Shown one piece after another: positions 10,717 to 19,355 of a stretch of 64,000 nucleotides of DNA (its first letter is position 1; each line of letters begins with the position of its first letter). The stretch comes from Paractinoplanes deccanensis. Lineage in GTDB: Bacteria > Actinomycetota > Actinomycetes > Mycobacteriales > Micromonosporaceae. Both the position numbers and the translations under genes were made by a program. A model generated the notes under the pieces. The model was not told the origin of the DNA. It searched no databases and saw nothing but the letters and a program-made list of their open reading frames with translations. Location: contig NZ_BOMI01000045.1 in NCBI RefSeq assembly GCF_016862115.1, forward strand, positions 1 through 64,000, read 5' to 3'.

Positions 10717-11583
10717 ATGATCGACGAAGCCACGGCCCCGCCCGCTGACCGCCCGCCCACCCGGCCGGACCGGTGGCGGCGCTGGTGGCTCGTCCTGTTC
10801 GCCCTGGTCATCGTCGTGGCCGCGGGCTTCGCGGTGGGCCGGCGCATCGAGCAGGGCAACCCGGCCGCCGCCGTTCCCTCGGCGACGTCCTCGTCGGTCT
10901 CGGCGGCGCCTGTCGCGCCCTCGCCGTCGCTCGAGGCGACCGCCAAGCCGTCGCCGTCGCCGTCGAGCGCTCCGCCGCTGCAGATCTCCGGCGCCGTGCC
11001 GGCTCATGGCCAGGGCGTCTTCTCGTACGCGTCCCAGCGCGGCCCGGTGCTCGGCGCGAAGGGGCCGCTGCGCCGGTTCAAGGTGGCCGTCGAGCGCGGC
11101 AGCGGGGAGGACGTCAACGCGTTCGCCGCCGTGGTGGCCGCGACGCTCGGCGACCCGCGCAGCTGGACCGGCACCGGTCAGCTGCGGCTCCAGCTGGTGC
11201 CCGGCGCCGAGAAGGCCGACTTCACCGTCTTCCTGGCGACCCGGGACACGGCCGGCAAGATGTGCCTGCAGGGCGGCACGAACATCCGGGTGGGCGGCGT
11301 GCCGTACACGTCGTGCCGGACGATCGGGCGGGCCATCCTCAACCTCGACCGCTGGCGGCTCTCGTCGGCGCCGTACCTCAAGGCCCGGATCCCGATCGCG
11401 ACGTACCGGCAATACGTGATCAACCACGAGGTCGGCCACGAGCTGGGGCATCACCACCAGGGCTGCCCCAAGGCGGGCGGACCGGCCCCGGTCATGGTGC
11501 AACAGACCCTGACCCTGCGAGGCTGTACGGCGTACGCCTGGCCCACGCGCAACGGCAAGCTCTTCACCGGCCCGGCCGTCTAA
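10717..11583 (+). CDS. DUF3152 protein with metzincin-like zinc motif
   Basis: A 288-residue protein: short basic cytoplasmic N-terminus, one membrane segment at about 25-45, a Ser/Pro/Ala linker to about 95, and an outward C-terminal domain of the DUF3152 family. The domain contains HEVGHELGHHH at 237-247, which fits the metzincin signature HExxHxxGxxH, so it is probably a cell-surface zinc protease-like protein. Cys near 184, 203, 250 and 270 may form disulfides. The ATG at 10717 is taken; a GTG at 10699 would add six residues. Family role is not established. Confidence 0.85.
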   Translation: MIDEATAPPADRPPTRPDRWRRWWLVLFALVIVVAAGFAVGRRIEQGNPAAAVPSATSSSVSAAPVAPSPSLEATAKPSPSPSSAPPLQISGAVPAHGQGVFSYASQRGPVLGAKGPLRRFKVAVERGSGEDVNAFAAVVAATLGDPRSWTGTGQLRLQLVPGAEKADFTVFLATRDTAGKMCLQGGTNIRVGGVPYTSCRTIGRAILNLDRWRLSSAPYLKARIPIATYRQYVINHEVGHELGHHHQGCPKAGGPAPVMVQQTLTLRGCTAYAWPTRNGKLFTGPAV

Positions 11584-11689
11584 AATTCCCGCATCCCGCA
11601 TGTCGGGCCGGTGGTGATTGTCATGGCCCCCACCGGCCGGTACGAGCGACAATGGGTCCCGATCCTTACCGTCAACCCGGGGAGTTAAC

Positions 11690-12871
11690 GTGGCACTGCC
11701 CCCGCTCGTCGAGCCGGCCGCAGAGCTGTCGATCGATGAGATCCGCCGCTACTCGCGGCACCTGATCATCCCGGATGTCGGGATGGACGGTCAGAAGCGG
11801 CTGAAGAACGCCAAGGTCCTCGTCGTCGGCGCGGGCGGTCTCGGCTCGCCGGCGCTGCTCTACCTGGCCGCCGCCGGTGTCGGCACGCTCGGCATCGTCG
11901 ACTTCGACACGGTCGACGAGTCCAACCTCCAGCGCCAGGTCATCCACGGCGTCTCCGACGTGGGCCGGCCCAAGGCCGAGTCCGCCGCGGCGAGCATTCG
12001 CGAGATCAACCCGCTGGTGAACGTGGTCATCCACAACACCGCGCTCGACCGCGACAACGTCAAAGAGATCTTCAGCCAGTACGACCTGATCGTCGACGGC
12101 ACCGACAACTTCGCGACGCGTTACATGGTCAACGACGCCGCGGTGCTGCTCGGCAAGCCGTACGTCTGGGGCTCGATCTATCGCTTCGACGGCCAGGCCT
12201 CCGTCTTCTGGGAGGAGCACGGTCCCTGCTACCGCTGCCTCTACCCGGAGCCCCCGCCGCCCGGCATGGTGCCGAGCTGTGCCGAGGGCGGCGTGCTGGG
12301 CGTGCTCTGCGCGTCGATCGGCTCGATCCAGGTCAACGAGGCCATCAAGCTGATCACCGGCATCGGTGAGCCGCTCGTCGGCAAGCTGATGGTCTACGAC
12401 GCCCTCGAGATGGAGTACCGCAAGATCAAGGTCCGCAAGGACCCGAACTGCGCGCTCTGCGGCGACAACCCGACGGTCACTGACCTGCTCGAGGACTACG
12501 AGGACTTCTGCGGCGCGGTCTCGACCGAGGCCCAGGAGGCCACCGTCGACGCCACGATCACCGCCCGCGAGCTCAAGGACTGGCAGGACGCCGGCAAGGA
12601 CGTGTTCCTGGTCGACGTGCGCGAGCCCGCCGAGTACGAGATCAACCGGATCCCCGGCTCGGTGCTGATCCCCAAGGGCGAGATCCTCTCGGGCGAGGCG
12701 CTGTCCCGCTTCCCGCAGGACCGCCAGATCGTGCTGCACTGCAAGTCGGGCGTGCGCTCGGCCGAGGCGCTGGCGGCCCTCAAGGCGGCCGGCTTCAAGG
12801 ACGCGGTCCACGTCCAGGGCGGCATCGTCTCGTGGGTCAACACCGTCGACCCGTCCCAGCCGTCCTACTGA
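11690..12871 (+). CDS. moeZ: MoeZ: adenylyltransferase/sulfurtransferase
   Basis: A 393-residue ThiF/MoeB-rhodanese fusion. The N-terminal E1-like domain has the nucleotide-binding GAGGLGSP loop near 46. Zinc-type Cys pairs are CYRCLYPEPP and CALCGD. The C-terminal rhodanese domain has catalytic Cys351 in HCKSGVRS. It adenylates and then thiocarboxylates small sulfur-carrier proteins (MoaD, ThiS, CysO types) for molybdopterin, thiamine and cysteine pathways. The GTG at 11690 has GGGGAG about 5 nt upstream; the reading continues upstream but lacks similarity there. It is monocistronic-looking and ends before a 16-bp hairpin. Confidence 0.95.
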   Translation: MALPPLVEPAAELSIDEIRRYSRHLIIPDVGMDGQKRLKNAKVLVVGAGGLGSPALLYLAAAGVGTLGIVDFDTVDESNLQRQVIHGVSDVGRPKAESAAASIREINPLVNVVIHNTALDRDNVKEIFSQYDLIVDGTDNFATRYMVNDAAVLLGKPYVWGSIYRFDGQASVFWEEHGPCYRCLYPEPPPPGMVPSCAEGGVLGVLCASIGSIQVNEAIKLITGIGEPLVGKLMVYDALEMEYRKIKVRKDPNCALCGDNPTVTDLLEDYEDFCGAVSTEAQEATVDATITARELKDWQDAGKDVFLVDVREPAEYEINRIPGSVLIPKGEILSGEALSRFPQDRQIVLHCKSGVRSAEALAALKAAGFKDAVHVQGGIVSWVNTVDPSQPSY

Positions 12872-12886
12872 TCTGTCATCAAGTAG

Positions 12887-12923
12887 TCACGCTGGGGAGT
12901 CATTCGTTGATTCCCCAGCGTGA
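12887..12923 (+). terminator. Intrinsic-type terminator after moeZ
   Basis: Stem 12887-12902 pairs with 12908-12923 (16 bp including one G.T pair) around a TTCGT loop. It lies 15 bp after the moeZ stop. It has no clear T-tract, only TTACC, which is usual in this GC range. Confidence 0.8.
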
Positions 12924-12977
12924 TTACCTGCCGAGACGGCACAGCGAAATGCATCCGGTGGTTGTAGCGTCACCGAC

Positions 12978-13787
12978 GTGGTAGATATCGACGCCGCGAT
13001 CGGGTATGTCGTCGCGCATGGTGACCCGGTGGAACGGGCTCGGCTCTCCTACCTGCGCACCGGGCAGCCCCCCGATCCGCAGGTGATCGAGCGCATCGTC
13101 GCCGGTCAGACCGAGAGCGGCGGCTGGCCCGCGGCGGCCGACGGCGTCATCGCGTCGGTCGACGCCACGGCGTTTCGGCTCAACGAGCTCGACGACCTGG
13201 GCGGCCTCCACGGCGAGCCGGTCGACCGGGCGCTCGCCTGGCTCGCCACCGTCCAGCGCCAGGACGGCACGTGGCAGGAGGACGAGTCGCTCGCCGAGCA
13301 GGCCCCCGCCTGGGCGATGCCGGGCGACCCGGAGGCGACCCTCTATCTCACCGCCCTCGCCGGCTTCTGGATGACCGTCGCCGAGTTCGAGGCCAACCCG
13401 CACCTCCAGGTGCCCGCCCGCTACGGCTCCGCGCTCGCCGCCGCGGCCCGCTGGCTGGTGGCACAGCTGCGCCCCGACGGCACCTGGCCGTCCTTCCTCG
13501 CGGCCGGCTGGCACGCGGCGGGCCTGCTGCACGGCCAGCAGTACTTCTACGAGTCGGCGCGGGTCCAGCTGGTGCTCGGCGACCGCCTGCCCGACATGGC
13601 CCCCGCCGACATCGCCTCCATGGCGGCCGCGCTGCGCCGCGTCCAACTGGGCGACGACTGGCTCCTGCAGAGCGCTCGCAAGCGCCTCGCCGAGACCCAG
13701 CGCACCGACGGCGGCTGGGACAGCGCCGAGGGCCCCGTCTTCGACGTCAACACGACGCTCACCGTGCTGCGCGCCTGCCGCGCCTGA
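12978..13787 (+). CDS. Prenyltransferase/terpene-cyclase-fold protein
   Basis: A 269-residue protein built of repeated alpha-hairpins with QW-like motifs: QTESGGW near 40, VQRQDGTW near 95, LRPDGTWPS near 162 and TQRTDGGWDS near 240. This is the alpha/alpha-barrel found in squalene-hopene cyclases and protein prenyltransferase beta subunits. It is less than half the length of a full cyclase and no DXDD catalytic motif is seen, so cyclase activity is doubtful. It stands alone between moeZ and proA. The start is a GTG with no clear ribosome-binding site. Function unknown; a lipid-binding or inactive family member is possible. Confidence 0.75.
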   Translation: MVDIDAAIGYVVAHGDPVERARLSYLRTGQPPDPQVIERIVAGQTESGGWPAAADGVIASVDATAFRLNELDDLGGLHGEPVDRALAWLATVQRQDGTWQEDESLAEQAPAWAMPGDPEATLYLTALAGFWMTVAEFEANPHLQVPARYGSALAAAARWLVAQLRPDGTWPSFLAAGWHAAGLLHGQQYFYESARVQLVLGDRLPDMAPADIASMAAALRRVQLGDDWLLQSARKRLAETQRTDGGWDSAEGPVFDVNTTLTVLRACRA

Positions 13788-13791
13788 CCCG

Positions 13792-15036
13792 CTAGCGGGT
13801 GTGGCCGTTGCCCGTGACGATGTATTTGGTCGAGGTCAGTTCGGGCAGGCCCATCGGGCCTCGGGCATGCAGCTTCTGGGTGCTGATGCCGATCTCGGCG
13901 CCGAAGCCGAACTCGCCTCCGTCGGTGAAGCGGGTCGAGGCGTTGATCATGACGGCGGCGGCGTCGACGCGGGCGGCGAAGCGGCGGGTGGCCGTCACCG
14001 ACTCGCTGATGATGGCCTCGGTGTGGCCCGTGCCGTGGCGGCGGATGTGGTCCAGGGCGTCGTCGAGCGAGTCGACCACCGCGACGGCGAGGTCGGCGGA
14101 CAGGTATTCGGTGTCCCAGTCCTCGTCCGTTGCCGGGACCACGCTCTCGTCGTAGGCGGCCACGCGCGCGTCGCCGTGCACGGTCACGCCGGCGTCGGCC
14201 AGCTCGGGCAGGATCAGCGGCAGGAAGCGGTCGGCGATCTCCGCGTGCACCAGCAGCGACTCGGCAGTGTTGCAGGTGGACAGTCGCTGGGTCTTCGAGT
14301 TCATCGCGACCGCGAGCGCCTTCTCGAGATCGGCCGCCTCGTCCACGTACACATGGCAGTTGCCCACGCCGGTCTCGATCACCGGAACCGTGGACTCCTC
14401 GACCACCGCCTTGATCAGGGAGGCGCCGCCGCGGGGGATCAGGACGTCGACCAGGCCGCGGGCCCGCATCAGCTCCTTCACCGAGTCGCGCGTGGTGGCG
14501 TCGAGCAGTTGGATCGCGTTCGCCGGCAGGTCCGCGTCGGCGACCGCCTGGCGCAGCACCGACACGATCGCCGCGTTCGAGCTCAGCGCCGAACCCGAGC
14601 CGCGCAGCAGCACCGCGTTGCCCGACTTGAGGCAGATGCCCGCGGCGTCGGCGGTCACGTTGGGCCGGCCCTCGTAGACCATGCCGACCACGCCGAACGG
14701 CACCCGCACCTGACGCAGCTCCAGGCCGTTGGCGAGCGTCGAGCCGCGCACCACGTCACCGACCGGGTCGGCCAGCGCCGCGAGCTCGCGCAGGCCGTCG
14801 GCCATCGCGCGGATCCTCGCCGGCGTCAGCGTCAGCCGGTCGATCATCGCCTCGGAGAGGGAGGCGCCGCGCGCGTTGCGGACGTCGACCTCGTTGGCCG
14901 CGACGATGTCCGCCTCGCGTTCCTCCAGGCGGGCCGCCATCAGCAGCAGGGCGCGGTCCTTCTCGGCGCGCGTCGCGTTCGCCAGGTCGATCGAGGCCAC
15001 CCGCGCGTCGGCGGCCTGCTGCGGGACTGTGCTCAT
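13792..15036 (-). CDS. proA: Gamma-glutamyl phosphate reductase
   Basis: A 414-residue member of the aldehyde dehydrogenase superfamily. It reduces gamma-glutamyl phosphate to glutamate-5-semialdehyde with NADPH in proline synthesis. Family hallmarks are [14 protein letters not shown] near 132, LLRGSGSAL near 152, the catalytic-Cys segment [14 protein letters not shown] near 250, and the C-terminal [13 protein letters not shown]. Full-length and intact. It lies 11 bp downstream of proB on the minus strand, forming a proBA operon, and its 3' end nearly touches the convergent prenyltransferase-fold gene. Confidence 0.97.
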   Translation of the reverse strand: MSTVPQQAADARVASIDLANATRAEKDRALLLMAARLEEREADIVAANEVDVRNARGASLSEAMIDRLTLTPARIRAMADGLRELAALADPVGDVVRGSTLANGLELRQVRVPFGVVGMVYEGRPNVTADAAGICLKSGNAVLLRGSGSALSSNAAIVSVLRQAVADADLPANAIQLLDATTRDSVKELMRARGLVDVLIPRGGASLIKAVVEESTVPVIETGVGNCHVYVDEAADLEKALAVAMNSKTQRLSTCNTAESLLVHAEIADRFLPLILPELADAGVTVHGDARVAAYDESVVPATDEDWDTEYLSADLAVAVVDSLDDALDHIRRHGTGHTEAIISESVTATRRFAARVDAAAVMINASTRFTDGGEFGFGAEIGISTQKLHARGPMGLPELTSTKYIVTGNGHTR

Positions 15037-15047
15037 GGGGGACCCCT

Positions 15048-16160
15048 TCAGAGGAGTACGAGGTCGTCGCGGTGGACTACCTCACGTTCATAGCCTGGGC
15101 CGAGCGCCGCGGCCAACTCGGGGGTCGACCGTCCCAGCAGCGCGGGCAGCTCGACAGCGTCGTAGTTGACCAGCCCGCGCGCGACCGGGGCACCCGATCC
15201 GGCGTCGACCAGGTCGACCGGGTCGCCCGCGGCGAACGACCCGTCCACCGCCGTGATGCCGGCCGGCAGCAGCGACTTGCGCCGTGCCACCACGGCGGCG
15301 ACCGCGCCCGGGTCGAGGTGGAGCCGTCCGCGCGGCGCCGTGGCGTGCGCCAGCCAGAAGAGCCGGGCCGCCGGGCGGCGTGCCGCGGCCCGGAACAGCG
15401 TGCCGACCTCGTCGCCGGCGAGCGCGGCGCCGGCCATCGGGGCGGCCGTGAGCACGACGGGGATGCCGAACCCGGTGGCGATCCGCGCCGCCTCGACCTT
15501 GGTGACCATGCCGCCGGTGCCGACGCCGGACTTGCCCGGGGTGGCGATGCTGATGCCCGCCAGGTCCGAGTCGTCACCCACGTACGAGATCTTGCGGGAT
15601 CGGGGGTCGGCGGGGCTGCCGGTGTAGAGGGCGTCCACATCGGAGAGGAGCACGAGCAGATCGGCGTCGACCAGGGCGGCCACCAGCGCGGCGAGCCGGT
15701 CGTTGTCGCCGAAGCGGATCTCTTCGGTCGCCACCGTGTCGTTCTCGTTCACGATCGGCAGGGCACCCAGGTCGAGAAGCTTGCGCAAGGTCCGGTACGC
15801 GTTGCGGTAGTGCGCCCGCCGCGTCACGTCGTCGACCGTGAGCAGCACCTGGCCGACCGTCAGCCCGTGCCGCGCGAAACCGGCCGTGTAGCGCCCGATC
15901 AGCAGGCCCTGGCCGACCGAGGCGGCCGCCTGCTGGGTGGCTAGATCGCGTGGTCGCCGGGCCAGCCGCAGCGGGGCGAGCCCGGCGGCGATCGCGCCGC
16001 TGGACACCAGCACCACCTCACGCCCGCCGGTCGCCAGACCGCCGAGCGCGTCGACCAGCGCGTCGACGCGCTGCTCGTCTATCCCGCCGGACGCCGTGGT
16101 CAGCGATGACGAGCCCACCTTGACCACGACCCGGCGCGCACCGGTCACTTCTTCGCGCAC
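15048..16160 (-). CDS. proB: Glutamate 5-kinase with PUA domain
   Basis: A 370-residue enzyme phosphorylating glutamate, the first step of proline synthesis. The amino-acid kinase domain starts [14 protein letters not shown] and includes [17 protein letters not shown] near 145 and [12 protein letters not shown] near 210. A PUA domain forms the C-terminal third. The GTG at 16160 is taken as start; a second GTG at 16148 is equally possible and no strong ribosome-binding site decides between them. It is divergent from the alkyltransferase-like gene 52-61 bp away. The usual obg neighbour is not seen upstream. Confidence 0.95.
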   Translation of the reverse strand: MREEVTGARRVVVKVGSSSLTTASGGIDEQRVDALVDALGGLATGGREVVLVSSGAIAAGLAPLRLARRPRDLATQQAAASVGQGLLIGRYTAGFARHGLTVGQVLLTVDDVTRRAHYRNAYRTLRKLLDLGALPIVNENDTVATEEIRFGDNDRLAALVAALVDADLLVLLSDVDALYTGSPADPRSRKISYVGDDSDLAGISIATPGKSGVGTGGMVTKVEAARIATGFGIPVVLTAAPMAGAALAGDEVGTLFRAAARRPAARLFWLAHATAPRGRLHLDPGAVAAVVARRKSLLPAGITAVDGSFAAGDPVDLVDAGSGAPVARGLVNYDAVELPALLGRSTPELAAALGPGYEREVVHRDDLVLL

Positions 16161-16221
16161 CTGGCCAATTGTGCTCGTCCGGACACCCGGGACCTGGCCG
16201 AGATCCCATATCGTGGCCCGG

Positions 16222-16524
16222 GTGACACCGCAGGAGTACGTCGAAGAGGTGCTTTCGCTCGTCGAGCGCATCCCCGAGGGGCGAGTCATGTCGTACGGAG
16301 CGATCGCCGACGTGCTCGCCGAGCTCTCCGGGCGTAACTCGGCCCGCCAGGTCGGCAGCATCATGGCCCGGCACGGCGGTGGTGTTCCGTGGCATCGCGT
16401 GGTCACCAGCGCGGGACGGCTGCCACCCGGCCACGAGCAGGAGGCCCGTCAACGGCTGCTGTCCGAGGGCGTCCCCCTCAAGGGTGACCATGTGGACATG
16501 GCCCGGGCGAGCTGGTTGCCCTGA
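16222..16524 (+). CDS. Alkyltransferase-like (ATL) DNA-repair protein
   Basis: A 100-residue protein with the DNA-binding domain of O6-methylguanine methyltransferases, but the active-site PCHRV motif reads PWHRV (Trp57 in place of Cys). That substitution defines alkyltransferase-like proteins, which bind O6-alkylguanine, flip it out and hand the site to nucleotide excision repair rather than removing the alkyl group. The helix-turn-helix segment SYGAIADVLAELSG is at about 24-37. The GTG at 16222 is chosen; an in-frame GTG at 16213 would add three residues. Its TGA overlaps the next ATG by one base, so it is coupled with the methyltransferase. Confidence 0.9.
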   Translation: MTPQEYVEEVLSLVERIPEGRVMSYGAIADVLAELSGRNSARQVGSIMARHGGGVPWHRVVTSAGRLPPGHEQEARQRLLSEGVPLKGDHVDMARASWLP

Positions 16525-17327
16525 TGCAGACCGGTCAGCCCAGCCGCACGGCGATGAGTGCCGCGCGCTACCGGGCAGCGCATCAGCTCCTGGAGTCCGG
16601 CGAGATCTTCACAGACCCTCTGGCGGTACGGATTCTCGGCGTGCCCGAGGAGCAGTTGCTCGCCGACGCGCCCCGCCGGGCCATGCGCCTGTTCATCGCG
16701 GCCCGCACGCGCTTCGCGGAGGACGCCCTCGCGGCGGCCGTCGAGCGGGGCATCCGGCGGCTCGTGGTGCTCGGGGCCGGGCTCGACACGTTCGGCTACC
16801 GCAACCCGTACGCCCACCTCAGCGTGACCGAGGTCGACCACCCGGACACCCAGCGGTGGAAGCGGGAGCGGCTGGCCGCCGCGGGCATCGAGGTGCCGCC
16901 GTCGCTCACCTATCTCGGCCTGGACTTCGAGCGGGAGTCGCTGGGGGAGCGGCTGACGCTGGACGAGCCGGCGTTCTTCCTGTGGCTGGGCGTGGTGCCC
17001 TATCTGACGTCGGCGAGCTGCCTCGAGACGCTGCGGTTCGTCGCGGGGTGGGCCGGCAACGAGGTGGTCTTCGACTACGCGCAGTCGCCGGAGCGGATGG
17101 CGCCGCAGCGGCGGGCGCAGTTGGAGGCGCGAGCCTCGCGGGTGGCGCGGCTGGGGGAGCCGTGGCTGACCTACTTCGAGCCGCCGGAGATCGCCGCCGC
17201 GCTCGGCGGCCTCGGGTTCCGCGAGATCACCGACCTCGGGCCGTCGGGGCTGGCGGCCCGCTACTTCGGCAGGCCGGACGTGCCGCCCGAGACGCCGGGC
17301 GGGCACGTGCTGCACGCGGTCAGGTGA
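16524..17327 (+). CDS. LCMT/PPM-type SAM-dependent methyltransferase
   Basis: A 267-residue protein of the leucine carboxyl methyltransferase-like family common in actinobacteria. It begins with the family's RTAMSAARYRAAHQLLE segment. The SAM-binding motif is LVVLGAGLDTFGYR near 85-98, followed by EVDHPDTQRWKRERL and the LWLGVVPYLT stretch near 155. These enzymes usually methylate carboxyl or hydroxyl groups of small metabolites; the substrate here is unknown. It overlaps the ATL gene by one base and ends 8 bp into the convergent TetR gene. Confidence 0.85.
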   Translation: MQTGQPSRTAMSAARYRAAHQLLESGEIFTDPLAVRILGVPEEQLLADAPRRAMRLFIAARTRFAEDALAAAVERGIRRLVVLGAGLDTFGYRNPYAHLSVTEVDHPDTQRWKRERLAAAGIEVPPSLTYLGLDFERESLGERLTLDEPAFFLWLGVVPYLTSASCLETLRFVAGWAGNEVVFDYAQSPERMAPQRRAQLEARASRVARLGEPWLTYFEPPEIAAALGGLGFREITDLGPSGLAARYFGRPDVPPETPGGHVLHAVR

Positions 17328-18000
17328 GGCCGATGCGGTCGGCCTCGCCGCGCATCTGATAGTCGAAGAAGCCGCGGCGGTCGTGGTCGACCGAGTTCTT
17401 GAGCTGGCCGAAGAGCTCGGCGCTGATCGCGCCGCCGAGGTGGATGAAGGCCGACAGCGCGGCGGCGACCAGCCGGGGCGGCGTGCCGGGGGTGAATTGG
17501 TCGGCGACCGCGGCCAGCTCGTCGGCGTAGCCGCCGCTGATCGGCTCGCGCTCGGCCGTGCGACCGGCCGCGTGCGCGTCCCGCACGATGCCGGCGATCA
17601 GCAGGATCACCCGGGTGGCGGGGCCGATCGTGTCCTGCGGCGCCTCGTAACCGGGCACCGGGCTGCCGTAGATCAGGGCCCACTCGTGCGGATGGGCGAG
17701 CGCCCACTCCCGTACGGCATGAGTGGTCCGCAGGAAGCGCTCGAGGTCGCTCGCCTCGCCGGCGGCGGCCCGCTCGGCGGCCTCGCCCACCGAGTTGTAC
17801 GCGTCGATGATCAGCGCGGTGAGCAGCTCGTCGCGGCTCGCGAAGTAGCGGTAGACCGCGGACGACGCCATGCCCATGTCCCGCGCGACCGCCCGCAGGG
17901 AGAGGTTCGCCCCGTCCGTGACCAGGTGACGCTTGGCCACCGCCTTGATCTCTTCGGTCATCTCGGCCCGGACCCGGGCGCGTACTCCTGAGGCGCTCAT
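17320..18000 (-). CDS. TetR family regulator (WHG-type C-terminal domain)
   Basis: A 226-residue regulator. The helix-turn-helix is at about 14-58, including SLRAVARDMGMASSAVYRYF. The C-terminal domain contains HPHEWALIYGSPVPGYEAP, the pattern of TetR_C_13/WHG-type members. ATG start at 18000. It is divergently transcribed from a NAD(P)-dependent epimerase-like gene. The 102-bp gap between them holds three GAGC-N3-GCTC palindromes that are likely its operators, so autoregulation plus control of the epimerase is the probable circuit. The 3' end overlaps the convergent methyltransferase by 8 bp. Confidence 0.9.
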   Translation of the reverse strand: MSASGVRARVRAEMTEEIKAVAKRHLVTDGANLSLRAVARDMGMASSAVYRYFASRDELLTALIIDAYNSVGEAAERAAAGEASDLERFLRTTHAVREWALAHPHEWALIYGSPVPGYEAPQDTIGPATRVILLIAGIVRDAHAAGRTAEREPISGGYADELAAVADQFTPGTPPRLVAAALSAFIHLGGAISAELFGQLKNSVDHDRRGFFDYQMRGEADRIGLT

Positions 18001-18021
18001 GCGGACCAGTGTGCCATAACG

Positions 18022-18087
18022 AGAGCGGTGCTCTTGCTTTCGAGCGTCGCTCGTGCAATCGTTGTCCTCGACAGAGAGCAGTGCTCG
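18022..18087. promoter_or_regulatory. Three GAGC-N3-GCTC palindromes in TetR/epimerase divergon
   Basis: Palindromes AGAGC-GGT-GCTCT (18022-18034), CGAGC-GTC-GCTCG (18041-18053) and AGAGC-AGT-GCTCG (core 18076-18086) share the inverted core GAGC-N3-GCTC, with centres at 18028, 18047 and 18081. They fill the gap between the two divergent start codons. They are the obvious candidates for binding sites of the adjacent TetR protein. Confidence 0.7.
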
Positions 18088-18102
18088 CAAAGGAGAACAG
18101 CT

Positions 18103-19035
18103 ATGTCGTCTCACGTCGTCGTCGGTTCCGGCCCGATCGGCTCCTCCGTCGCCCGCCTCCTCGCCGACCGCGGTGACACGGTCCGCATGGTCACCCGCAG
18201 CGGCGGCGGCCCGTCGCACCCGCTGATCGAGCGGATCGCCGCGGACGCCTCCGACGCGCGCCGCCTGACGGAGCTCACCGAGGGCGCCGAGGCGCTCTAC
18301 AACTGCGCGAACCCCCGCTACACGGAGTGGGAGAAGCTCTGGTTCCCGATGAACGACGCGATGATTGCCGCAAGCAAGGCGGCCGGCGCGGTCTACGTGA
18401 TCACCGGAAACCTCTATGTGTACGGGCCGCAGCCCGGCGGCCACATGGACGAGAGCACCCCGATGGCCGCGGTCGGCCGCAAGGGCAAGGTCCGCATCAA
18501 GATGTGGCGCGACGCCCTGGCCGGCGGCGTCCGGACCGTCGAGGTGCGCGGCTCCGACTACATCGGCGCGGGCGCGGTCGGCGTCTTCTCCTCGGTGCTG
18601 CTCCCCGCGATCGACAAGGGCAGCACGTCCGTGTGGGTGCCGGGCGACCCGGACCAGCCGCACAGCTTCACCTACACCGGCGACATGGCCACCACGATGG
18701 TCACGCTGGCCGGCGACTCCCGAGCCTGGGGCAAGGCGTGGCACGCGCCGACGGCCCCCGCGATCACCATCCGCGAGCTGGCCGACCGATACTGCGACCT
18801 GACCGGCAAGCCCCGGCTCACCCTGCACAAGATGCCGCGCTTCCTGATGCGCACGGCCGGCCTGGTCCACCCGATGAGCCGCGAGCTCGCCGAGATGGAC
18901 TACCAGTTCTACGGCCCGTTCCACCTGGACAGCACGCTGACCGAGCGCACCTTCGGCCTCACCCCGACCCCTCTTGAGACCGGCATCCGCGAGACAGCAG
19001 CCGACGCAAAGGCCATCGCCTCCCGAACGATGTGA
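18103..19035 (+). CDS. NAD(P)-dependent epimerase/dehydratase-like SDR
   Basis: A 310-residue Rossmann protein of the extended short-chain dehydrogenase type. The N-terminal nucleotide motif is GSGPIGSSVARLLADRG (GxGxxG) near 8-24. Other features are a NLYVYGP segment near 104 carrying the Tyr, and a PHSFTYTGDMATTMV segment near 195. The catalytic Lys of the usual YxxxK is not where expected, so it may bind or isomerise rather than reduce in the classical way. ATG at 18103 with AGGAGA 6 nt upstream. It is probably repressed by the divergent TetR protein. Substrate unknown. Confidence 0.85.
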   Translation: MSSHVVVGSGPIGSSVARLLADRGDTVRMVTRSGGGPSHPLIERIAADASDARRLTELTEGAEALYNCANPRYTEWEKLWFPMNDAMIAASKAAGAVYVITGNLYVYGPQPGGHMDESTPMAAVGRKGKVRIKMWRDALAGGVRTVEVRGSDYIGAGAVGVFSSVLLPAIDKGSTSVWVPGDPDQPHSFTYTGDMATTMVTLAGDSRAWGKAWHAPTAPAITIRELADRYCDLTGKPRLTLHKMPRFLMRTAGLVHPMSRELAEMDYQFYGPFHLDSTLTERTFGLTPTPLETGIRETAADAKAIASRTM

Positions 19036-19085
19036 GCCTCCACCCTTTCGCCCCGCACAACGACGCGGCGCCGCGCCCGACCCGC

Positions 19086-19255
19086 GCGGCGCCTTCGCTT
19101 CTCCGGCGTGGCGCTGCCGTTACTTCCCGCGGCGCCTTTGCGTCTCCCGCGCGGTGCTGCTGTTACTTTCCGCGGCGCCTTTGCGTCTCCCGCGCGGTGC
19201 TGCTGTTACTTCCCGCGGCGCCTCCGCATCTCCCACGCTGCTTGCGTTACTTCCC
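19086..19255. repeat. 43-bp tandem repeat, four copies
   Basis: Units start at 19086, 19129, 19172 and 19215 (43, 43, 43 and 41 bp). Copies two and three differ at a single base; copies one and four are more diverged. Degenerate pieces continue to about 19350. The array occupies most of the 320-bp gap between the epimerase gene and the convergent gamma-glutamyltransferase gene. I see no gene in it, although all frames are locally open because of the base composition. Confidence 0.88.
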
Positions 19256-19355
19256 GCGCGCCGCGGCCTCGTTTGCCGCGGCGCGTCCCTCGTTGCCCTT
19301 GCCTTCCTCACTTCCCGCGCGGCGCCTCTGCCGTATCTCGCGCGGGCGCGGTCCC

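Noticed and set aside
9406..11652. A 748-residue antisense open frame across the hydrolase and DUF3152 genes
   Set aside because: Crosses two well-supported genes and has no domain or start context; GC-driven shadow.
16524..19035. Polyketide or antibiotic tailoring cluster (methyltransferase, TetR, epimerase)
   Set aside because: No scaffold-forming enzyme (PKS, NRPS, terpene synthase) lies nearby; the genes look like independent small units.
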